Assembly: GCF_014145335.1 (NCBI RefSeq) | Contig: NZ_JACIVI010000001.1 | Location: forward strand, 372,001-436,000 | Direction: 5' to 3' | DNA from: Aquariibacter albus | Lineage (GTDB): Bacteria; Pseudomonadota; Gammaproteobacteria; Burkholderiales; Burkholderiaceae_C | Length of the DNA: 64,000 nucleotides | Program-made: the position numbers and the translations under genes | Part shown: positions 54,907 to 61,834 of the stretch, piece by piece | How positions within the stretch are numbered: position 1 is the first letter of the stretch | Layout: each line of letters begins with the position of its first letter | The notes under the pieces: generated by a model | The model's input: only the letters and a program-made list of their open reading frames with translations | Database searches by the model: none | Told to the model about the DNA's origin: nothing

Positions 54907-55269
54907 ATGACGCAGAACTACGGCTCCAAGCGCATCGTCGTCGGTGCGCACTACGGTTTCCGCGACTGGTTGTCCCAGCGCGTGACCGCCACGCTGATGG
55001 CCCTCTTCACCGTGGTCCTGCTGGCCCAGGTGATCTTCGGCGGCCCGCTCGGGTATGACCGCTGGGCCGGCATCTTTGCGGCGCAATGGATGAAAGTTCT
55101 GACTTTCGTCGTCATCGTCGCCCTGCTCTGGCACGCCTGGGTCGGCGTGCGCGACATCTGGATGGACTACGTGAAGCCGGTCGCGATCCGGCTCTCGCTT
55201 CAGGTGTTCACCATCGTCTGGCTCATCGCCTGTGCCGGCTGGGCCATTCAAGTGCTGTGGAGGCTGTAA
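54907..55269 (+). CDS. sdhD: Succinate dehydrogenase membrane anchor subunit
   Basis: A 120-residue protein with three helices. It opens GSKRIVVGAHYGFRDWLSQRVTA and has the haem-ligand region LLWHAWVGVRDIWMDYVKP. It pairs with SdhC in the complex II anchor. The ATG at 54907 gives the conserved MTQNYGSKR start. Its TAA stop overlaps the sdhA ATG (TAATG), showing translational coupling. Confidence 0.94.
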   Translation: MTQNYGSKRIVVGAHYGFRDWLSQRVTATLMALFTVVLLAQVIFGGPLGYDRWAGIFAAQWMKVLTFVVIVALLWHAWVGVRDIWMDYVKPVAIRLSLQVFTIVWLIACAGWAIQVLWRL

Positions 55270-57077
55270 TGCAAGTGGCAAGCTCTCTTCCGACGCGCAA
55301 GTTCGACGTCGTCATCGTCGGGGCCGGTGGTTCCGGCATGCGCGCCTCGCTGCAACTGGCCCGTGCGGGCCTGAATGTCGCGGTCCTGTCCAAGGTCTTC
55401 CCGACCCGCTCGCACACCGTGGCGGCCCAGGGCGGCATCGGTGCCTCGCTCGGCAACATGTCCGAGGACAACTGGCACTTCCATTTCTACGACACCGTCA
55501 AGGGCTCCGACTGGCTCGGCGACCAGGACGCGATCGAGTTCATGTGCCGCGAGGCGCCCAAGGTCGTCTACGAGCTTGAGCACTTCGGCATGCCCTTCGA
55601 CCGCAATGCCGACGGCACGATCTACCAGCGCCCCTTCGGCGGCCACACCGCGAACTACGGCGAGAAGCCGGTCCAGCGCGCCTGTGCCGCGGCCGACCGC
55701 ACCGGCCACGCGATGCTGCACACGCTGTACCAGCAGAACGTGAAGGCGCGCACCCAGTTCTTCGTCGAGTGGATGGCCCTCGACCTGATCCGCGATGCCG
55801 ACGGTGACTGCGTCGGCGTGACCGCGCTCGAGATGGAAACCGGTGACGTGCATGTGCTGCACGCCAAGACCGTGCTGCTGGCCACCGGTGGTGCGGGCCG
55901 CATCTACGCCGCGTCCACCAACGCCTTCATCAACACCGGTGACGGCCTGGGCATGGCAGCCCGCTCCAACATCCCGCTGCAGGACATGGAGTTCTGGCAG
56001 TTCCACCCGACCGGCGTGGCCGGCGCGGGCGTGCTGCTGACCGAAGGCTGCCGTGGCGAGGGCGCGATCCTGCGCAACATCAACGGCGAGCGCTTCATGG
56101 AGCGCTATGCCCCGACGCTGAAGGACCTGGCGCCGCGCGACTTCGTCTCGCGCTGCATGGACCAGGAGATCAAGGAAGGTCGTGGTTGCGGTCCGAACAA
56201 GGACTACATCCAGCTCGACATGACCCACCTGGGCGGCGACACCATCCTCAAGCGCCTGCCCTCGGTGTTCGAGATCGGCCACAACTTCGCCAACGTCGAC
56301 ATCACCAAGGAGCCGATCCCGGTGGTGCCGACCATCCACTACCAGATGGGCGGCATCCCGACCAACATCAACGGCCAGGTCGTCGTGCCCAAGGGCGACG
56401 ACTACAAGATCATCGTCGAAGGGCTGTACGCGGTCGGCGAATGCTCCTGCGTGTCGGTGCATGGCGCGAATCGTCTGGGGACCAACTCGCTGCTGGACCT
56501 GCTGGTGTTCGGCCGGGCCGCGGGCAACCACATCGTGGACCGTCTGGCCAAGGAGGCCAAGGCCCACAAGCCGCTGCCGAAGAACGCCGCCGATTTCTCG
56601 CTGGCCCGCCTGGCCCGTCTCGACGCCAGCCAGAGTGGCGAGTACGCGCAGGACGTCGCCAACGACATCCGCAACGCGATGCAGCAGCACGCCGGCGTGT
56701 TCCGCACGCAGAAGACGATGGACGAAGGCGTGGTCAAGATCAACGCCATCCGCGAGCGCGTCAAGGCCATCACCCTCAAGGACAAGTCCAAGGTCTTCAA
56801 CACCGCCCGCGTCGAGGCGCTGGAAGTCGACAACCTGATCGAAGCCGCCCAGGCCACCATGACCTCCGCAGCGGCCCGCCACGAGTGCCGCGGGGCCCAC
56901 ACGGTCAAGGACTACGAGCGCGCCGCCGACGATGCCGACTTCCCGCTGGGCCGCAACGACAAGGAATGGATGAAGCACACCCTCTGGGACAGTGCCACCA
57001 ACGGCCTTTCGTACAAGCCGGTCAACCTCAAGCCGCTGACTGTCGAGTCGGTGCCGCCCAAGGTCCGTACCTTCTAA
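55269..57077 (+). CDS. sdhA: Succinate dehydrogenase flavoprotein subunit
   Basis: A 602-residue flavoprotein. FAD binding is at FDVVIVGAGGSGMRASLQLA, the covalently flavinylated His is in RSHTVAAQGGIGASLGN, and active-site residues are in EFWQFHPTGVAGAGVL and GANRLGTNSLLDLLVFGRAAG. It oxidises succinate to fumarate and passes electrons to SdhB. The length is usual for the family. The ATG at 55269 overlaps the sdhD stop. SdhE, needed for flavinylation, is encoded downstream. Confidence 0.98.
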   Translation: MQVASSLPTRKFDVVIVGAGGSGMRASLQLARAGLNVAVLSKVFPTRSHTVAAQGGIGASLGNMSEDNWHFHFYDTVKGSDWLGDQDAIEFMCREAPKVVYELEHFGMPFDRNADGTIYQRPFGGHTANYGEKPVQRACAAADRTGHAMLHTLYQQNVKARTQFFVEWMALDLIRDADGDCVGVTALEMETGDVHVLHAKTVLLATGGAGRIYAASTNAFINTGDGLGMAARSNIPLQDMEFWQFHPTGVAGAGVLLTEGCRGEGAILRNINGERFMERYAPTLKDLAPRDFVSRCMDQEIKEGRGCGPNKDYIQLDMTHLGGDTILKRLPSVFEIGHNFANVDITKEPIPVVPTIHYQMGGIPTNINGQVVVPKGDDYKIIVEGLYAVGECSCVSVHGANRLGTNSLLDLLVFGRAAGNHIVDRLAKEAKAHKPLPKNAADFSLARLARLDASQSGEYAQDVANDIRNAMQQHAGVFRTQKTMDEGVVKINAIRERVKAITLKDKSKVFNTARVEALEVDNLIEAAQATMTSAAARHECRGAHTVKDYERAADDADFPLGRNDKEWMKHTLWDSATNGLSYKPVNLKPLTVESVPPKVRTF

Positions 57078-57095
57078 GCGCACCAGGAGAACACC

Positions 57096-57803
57096 ATGGC
57101 CCAGAAGCGCATCTTCCAGATCTACCGCTACGACCCGGACAAGGACGCCAAGCCCTACATGCAGACCCTCGAGGTCGAGCTTGAGGGCAACGAGCGCATG
57201 CTGCTCGACGCGCTGATCAAGCTCAAGGAAGTCGACCCGACGCTGAGCTACCGCCGCAGCTGCCGCGAAGGCGTCTGCGGTTCGGACGCGATGAACATCA
57301 ACGGCAAGAACGGTCTGGCCTGCCTGACCAACCTGCGTTCCTTGCCCGGCACCATCGTGCTGAAGCCCCTGCCGGGCCTGCCCGTCGTCCGCGACCTGAT
57401 CGTGGACATGACGCAGTTCTTCAAGCAGTACAACTCGATCAAGCCCTACCTCGTCAACGACGAGATCCCGCCGGAGAAGGAGCGCCTGCAGTCGCCCGAG
57501 GAGCGCGACGAGCTCAACGGCCTCTACGAGTGCATCCTGTGCGCGAGCTGCTCGACCAGCTGCCCGAGCTTCTGGTGGAACCCGGACAAGTTCGTCGGCC
57601 CGGCCGGCCTGCTGCAGGCCTACCGCTTCATCGCGGACAGCCGCGACCAGGCCACCGGCGAGCGCCTTGACAACCTCGAGGATCCGTACCGCCTCTTCCG
57701 CTGCCACACCATCATGAACTGCGTGGATGTGTGCCCGAAGGGTCTGAACCCGACCAAGGCCATCGGCAAGATCAAGGAGCTGATGGTCCGCCGGGCCGTC
57801 TGA
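57096..57803 (+). CDS. sdhB: Succinate dehydrogenase iron-sulfur subunit
   Basis: A 235-residue protein with three iron-sulfur clusters. The 2Fe-2S site is SCREGVCGSDAMNINGKNGLAC (in pieces), the 4Fe-4S site CILCASCSTSCPSFWWN, and the 3Fe-4S site CHTIMNCVDVCPKGLNP. It wires FAD in SdhA to quinone. It starts 18 bases after sdhA with AGGAGA upstream of the ATG, and sdhE follows within 30 bases. Confidence 0.98.
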   Translation: MAQKRIFQIYRYDPDKDAKPYMQTLEVELEGNERMLLDALIKLKEVDPTLSYRRSCREGVCGSDAMNINGKNGLACLTNLRSLPGTIVLKPLPGLPVVRDLIVDMTQFFKQYNSIKPYLVNDEIPPEKERLQSPEERDELNGLYECILCASCSTSCPSFWWNPDKFVGPAGLLQAYRFIADSRDQATGERLDNLEDPYRLFRCHTIMNCVDVCPKGLNPTKAIGKIKELMVRRAV

Positions 57804-57831
57804 TCCCTTGAACCCGAACGACCAGCTGCCC

Positions 57832-58140
57832 ATGGACCTGCCTCGTCCCACGATCTCCGAGGCCCTGGATCCGGACGCGCCGCTGGACGAGGCCGACCGC
57901 GGCCGCCTGCGCTGGCGATGCCGGCGCGGGCTGCTCGAGAACGATCTGTTCGTCGAGCGCTACTTCCGGGCTCACGAGGCCCCGCTGACTTGGCGCGAAG
58001 CCCGCGCCCTGGCCCGGCTGATGGATTTGCCGGACAACGACCTGCTCGACCTCCTGCTCGCCCGTCGCGAGCCCGAAGGCGAGCTGGTTGACCCCGACGT
58101 ACGTCGTGTGCTCGACGCGCTGCGCAGCGCACCGGTTTGA
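57832..58140 (+). CDS. sdhE: FAD assembly factor SdhE
   Basis: A 102-residue member of the SdhE/CptB family with LRWRCRRGLLENDLFVERYF carrying the RGxxE motif needed for flavinylation, and LARLMDLPDNDLLDLLLAR. It helps attach FAD covalently to SdhA. The ATG at 57832 was chosen; a TTG at 57808 would add eight residues. The place between sdhB and gltA is conserved in Burkholderiales. Confidence 0.93.
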   Translation: MDLPRPTISEALDPDAPLDEADRGRLRWRCRRGLLENDLFVERYFRAHEAPLTWREARALARLMDLPDNDLLDLLLARREPEGELVDPDVRRVLDALRSAPV

Positions 58141-58215
58141 CGCTTCCGCGCCGGCCGGCGGCACGGCATCGAGCTTGCTTCCCCGATCCCGCCCCTCTCC
58201 CCTGAAGGAATGCCC

Positions 58216-59526
58216 ATGACCCCTTCCGACGTGAAAGCCACGCTGCAGTTCTCGGACGGCAGCCCGTCGATGGACCTGCCCATTTACAAGGGCACGGTTG
58301 GTCCGGATGTCATCGACATCCGCAAGCTCTACGCCCAGACCGGCAAGTTCACCTACGACCCGGGCTTCCTCAGCACCGCGTCCTGCCAGTCGTCGATCAC
58401 CTACATCGACGGCGACAAGGGTGAGCTGCTGTACCGCGGCTACCCGATCGAGCAGCTCGCGGTGAACTGCGACTTCCTCGAGACCTGCTACCTGCTCCTG
58501 AACGGCGAACTGCCCAACGCCAGCGAGAAGGCAGAGTTCGTCGGCCGCGTGAACAAGCACACGATGGTCAACGAGCAGATGCAGTTCTTCCTGCGTGGCT
58601 TCCGTCGCGATGCGCACCCGATGGCCGTGCTGACCGGCCTGGTCGGCGGCATGTCGGCCTTCTATCACGACACCACCGACATCACGAACCCGCAGCACCG
58701 CGAGATTGCCGCGATCCGTCTGATCGCGAAGATGCCGACGCTGGTCGCGATGGCCTACAAGTATTCGGTCGGCCAGCCCTACATCTACCCGAAGAACGAG
58801 CTGAGCTACACGGCCAACTTCATGCGGATGATGTTCGGCACGCCCTGCGAGGACTACCAGCCCGACGACGTGCTGGTCCGCGCCATGGACCGCATCTTCA
58901 TCCTGCATGCCGATCACGAGCAGAACGCGTCGACCTCGACCGTCCGCCTGTGCGGTTCCTCGGGCACCAACCCCTACGCGGCCATCGCCGCCGGCGTGGC
59001 CTGCCTCTGGGGCCCGGCCCACGGCGGTGCGAACGAAGCCTGCCTGAACATGCTGGCCGACATCCAGCAGATGGGCGGCGTGGCCAAGATCGGCGAGTTC
59101 ATCACCAAGGTCAAGGACAAGAACAGCAGCGTCAAGCTGATGGGCTTCGGCCACCGGGTCTACAAGAACTACGACCCGCGCGCCAAGCTGATGCGCGAGA
59201 CCTGCCACGAAGTGCTCGGCGCCCTCGGCCTCGAGAACGATCCGATGTTCAAGCTGGCCATGGCCCTGGAGAAGATCGCGCTGGAGGACGAGTACTTCGT
59301 CGCCCGCAAGCTCTATCCGAACGTCGACTTCTACTCCGGCATCGTGCAGCGCGCGATCGGCATCCCGGTCTCGCTGTTCACCGCGATCTTCGCGCTGGCC
59401 CGCACCGTGGGCTGGATCGCCCAGCTCAATGAGATGATCTCGGACCCCGAGTACAAGATCGGCCGTCCGCGCCAGCTCTTCACCGGCGCGGCCAGCCGCG
59501 ACGTCAAGCCGCTGGCCGAACGCTGA
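58216..59526 (+). CDS. gltA: Citrate synthase (type II)
   Basis: A 436-residue citrate synthase with an N-terminal beta domain ([20 protein letters not shown] in pieces), [12 protein letters not shown], catalytic His regions [16 protein letters not shown] and [15 protein letters not shown], and the C-terminal Arg region [10 protein letters not shown]. It starts the TCA cycle. Two ATGs lie six bases apart; the second (58216) was chosen because GAAGGA directly abuts the first. It ends the sdh operon and has a strong terminator behind it. Confidence 0.97.
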   Translation: MTPSDVKATLQFSDGSPSMDLPIYKGTVGPDVIDIRKLYAQTGKFTYDPGFLSTASCQSSITYIDGDKGELLYRGYPIEQLAVNCDFLETCYLLLNGELPNASEKAEFVGRVNKHTMVNEQMQFFLRGFRRDAHPMAVLTGLVGGMSAFYHDTTDITNPQHREIAAIRLIAKMPTLVAMAYKYSVGQPYIYPKNELSYTANFMRMMFGTPCEDYQPDDVLVRAMDRIFILHADHEQNASTSTVRLCGSSGTNPYAAIAAGVACLWGPAHGGANEACLNMLADIQQMGGVAKIGEFITKVKDKNSSVKLMGFGHRVYKNYDPRAKLMRETCHEVLGALGLENDPMFKLAMALEKIALEDEYFVARKLYPNVDFYSGIVQRAIGIPVSLFTAIFALARTVGWIAQLNEMISDPEYKIGRPRQLFTGAASRDVKPLAER

Positions 59527-59573
59527 TCGGCCTCGCCGCATCGAAGCCCGGTTCAGGCCGAGGCTCGTGCCAG

Positions 59574-59599
59574 GAAGGGCCCCTGCGGGGGCCCTTCTT
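59574..59599 (+). terminator. Rho-independent terminator of gltA
   Basis: GAAGGGCCCC-TGCG-GGGGCCCTTC, a ten-base-pair stem 48 bases past the gltA stop, followed by a weak T-tract (TT). Confidence 0.75.
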
Positions 59600-59687
59600 G
59601 CGTCTGGTGCCGGCCTGGCTCCGGCGCCGCATCCGCGATCGCCGCCTGGCCGTAAGCCGCAAGGCGCTTCCCCGACCTCCTCTGCGC

Positions 59688-60461
59688 ATGCGCCCGATCT
59701 CCCCTCCCCATGTCCCGGCCTCTTGCCTGGGCTGCGGCATGGCGGGTTTGCTGGCCCTGCTGTTCGCGCCGTCCGTGCTGGCCGCTGGCGGGGCGTCCAG
59801 CAGCGACTGGCTCGACCAGCTCCCGGCGCTGCTGGGGCGGATCGGCCAGGACCCCCTGGGCGTGGCGCGCGAGCTGGCCGCGCTCTGGCAGGGCCTGCCG
59901 GCCTGGCCGCTCGCGGGCCTGCTCTTCGGGCTGCTGACGCTCTGGTCGGCCACCGGCATCCCCGGCTGCTCGGTGCTCCTGCTCGCAATCGGCGCGCGCT
60001 ACGGCCTGGGGGTCGGCACCCTGCTGGTCACGCTGGCGACCACGCTGGGCGCGGCTGCGCCCTTCCTGCTGACGCGACACTGCTTGCGCGAGCGGGTGCA
60101 GGCGCGCCATGGCGCGCGCATGGCCCGCGTCGACGCCGTGCTGCAGCGGCATGGTCCGGTGGCCTTGCTGGCCCTGCGGCTGGCGCCGGTGCTGCCCTAC
60201 CAGCTGCTCAATCCCCTCATGGGCCTGAGCGCCATGCCGCTGGGCCGCTACCTGCTGTGGACGGCGGTCGGCATGGCCGCGAGCAGCGCGGCCTATGTGC
60301 AGATGGGCTGCGAGCTGGGCACCGCCCGGGCCCTGCGCGACCTGTTCGCCCCCGGCCTCGGCCTGGCGCTTGCGCTGCTGCTGGTGCTGAGCTGGGGGGC
60401 GCAGCGTTGGTGGCAACGCGCCCAGCAGGCCCTTGCCCCCCGTCCCGAGGAGTCTTCCTGA
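59688..60461 (+). CDS. TVP38/TMEM64 (VTT-domain) family membrane protein
   Basis: A 257-residue inner-membrane protein. After a signal-like first helix (MAGLLALLFAPSVLAAG) come several helices with the VTT/DedA-type signatures GIPGCSVLLLAIGARYG, a central HGPVALLALRLAPVLPYQLLNPLMGLS (in pieces) and a TAVGMAASSAAYVQMG helix. Relatives are implicated in lipid scrambling or ion homeostasis, but the role is not settled. The ATG at 59688 was chosen; a start at 59598 would lie on the gltA terminator. Its stop overlaps the next start by one base. Confidence 0.78.
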   Translation: MRPISPPHVPASCLGCGMAGLLALLFAPSVLAAGGASSSDWLDQLPALLGRIGQDPLGVARELAALWQGLPAWPLAGLLFGLLTLWSATGIPGCSVLLLAIGARYGLGVGTLLVTLATTLGAAAPFLLTRHCLRERVQARHGARMARVDAVLQRHGPVALLALRLAPVLPYQLLNPLMGLSAMPLGRYLLWTAVGMAASSAAYVQMGCELGTARALRDLFAPGLGLALALLLVLSWGAQRWWQRAQQALAPRPEESS

Positions 60462-61834
60462 TGCGGTCTTCCCGCCCCCCCGCCCTCCAGCTCTTCAGCT
60501 ACGACTGGGACCGCGCGGCCTTCGATGCCTGTGCCGGGCGCGTGCGCTTCGACCATGCCGGCTTCGACCTGTTCAGCTTTCCGAGCCAGGTCGGCCTGCT
60601 CGGCTTCGACCTCGACCGTTTCACCGATCGCCTGGTGCGCCGCGCCGCCCGTCGGGGCTGGCAGGCGGTGGTCTCCCATCACGAGCAGTTCGGCGCGCTG
60701 GCTGCTGCCCTGCTGGCCGAGCGTCTGGGCCTGCCCGGCGCCTCGCCCGATGCCATCCTGGCCTGCCAGCACAAGCTGCACGCGCGCCGCGTGCTCGAGC
60801 GTGTCGCGCCGGAGGCCACGGTGCCCTGCGAGCCGCTGCCGGTGGGCTACGGCGAGACCATCCCCGAGGGCCTGCGCTACCCCTGTTTCGCCAAGCCGGT
60901 GAAGGCGGCCTTCTCGGTCCTCGCCCGCGAGGTCGACGACCGTGCCGCGCTGCAGGCCCTGACCCGCTTCGGCTGGGCCGAGCTGTGGATCATCCGCCGC
61001 CTTGTCGAGCCCTTCGAGCGCATCGCCCGGCAGCGGCTGCCGGAGGCCGGCACCGCCCACCGCATGATGCTGGAGCAGCCGGTGCAGGCGCCGCAGTACA
61101 ACCTGGATGGGGTCGTCGTCGACGGCGAGGTCCATGCCCTCGGTGTGGTCGACGCCATCATGTACCCCGGCACCCAGGCCTTCATGCGCTGGGATCTGCC
61201 GAGCCGGCTGGACCCGGCCGTCCAGGCCCGTGCGCTCGATGTGGCGCGTCGCTTCCTGGGCGCCGTCGGCTTCACGCGCGGCTGCTTCAACATGGAGTTC
61301 TTCCACGATCCCGTCAGCGACCGGCTCACGGTGATCGAGTTCAATCCCCGGCTGGCCTCGCAGTTCGGCGATCTCTACCGCCGCGTGCTCGGCCTGGACC
61401 CGCACAGCCTCTCACTCACCCTGGCCCTCGGCGGCGGGCTGGCCGACGAGCCGCGCCGCGAGCCCACGGCGGGGGCCACGTCCAGCTTCGTCTTCCGTGC
61501 TTTCCATGCGGGCCAGGTTCCGCCCATGCCCAGCCGGGCCCAGCGCGCCGCCTTCGCCGCCCGCTTCCCCGACGGCATGCTGCTGCCCATGCCCAAGCAG
61601 GGCGCCGGCCTGGCGCGCGAGTTCAAGTGGCTCGGCAGCCACCGCTATGGGGTGATGCATCTGGGCGGCCGCGACGAGGCCGAGCTGCGCCGCCACTGCG
61701 AGGAGGCCTGCACCCTGCTCGGCTGGCCGCTGCCCTATGCCGAGGCCTGGACGGTCGATGCCCTGGGCCAGCCGCAGCTGCGGCTCCGGCCCGACAGCCG
61801 CTGGCCGGCAGGCCAGCCCGTGCTCAGGGCCTGA
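60461..61834 (+). CDS. ATP-grasp domain protein, unknown substrate
   Basis: A 457-residue protein. The N-terminal 100 residues form a preATP-grasp domain (LQLFSYDWDRAAFDACAGR, GLLGFDLDRFTDRLV). The ATP-grasp core has YPCFAKPVKAAFSVLAREVDD, QYNLDGVVVDGEVHALGVVD and the metal-binding end LTVIEFNPRLASQFGDLY. A C-terminal 110-residue extension is like that of biotin-carboxylase or amino-acid ligase relatives. It should join a carboxylate to an amine or similar nucleophile with ATP, but no substrate can be named. It is translationally coupled to the TVP38 gene. Its 3' end overlaps the convergent glycosyltransferase by 11 bases. Confidence 0.82.
   Translation: MRSSRPPALQLFSYDWDRAAFDACAGRVRFDHAGFDLFSFPSQVGLLGFDLDRFTDRLVRRAARRGWQAVVSHHEQFGALAAALLAERLGLPGASPDAILACQHKLHARRVLERVAPEATVPCEPLPVGYGETIPEGLRYPCFAKPVKAAFSVLAREVDDRAALQALTRFGWAELWIIRRLVEPFERIARQRLPEAGTAHRMMLEQPVQAPQYNLDGVVVDGEVHALGVVDAIMYPGTQAFMRWDLPSRLDPAVQARALDVARRFLGAVGFTRGCFNMEFFHDPVSDRLTVIEFNPRLASQFGDLYRRVLGLDPHSLSLTLALGGGLADEPRREPTAGATSSFVFRAFHAGQVPPMPSRAQRAAFAARFPDGMLLPMPKQGAGLAREFKWLGSHRYGVMHLGGRDEAELRRHCEEACTLLGWPLPYAEAWTVDALGQPQLRLRPDSRWPAGQPVLRA

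Noticed and set aside
55248-57851. Long antisense open frame covering sdhA and sdhB
   Set aside because: Same codon-bias effect. Its translation has no domain features, while the sense genes are well conserved.
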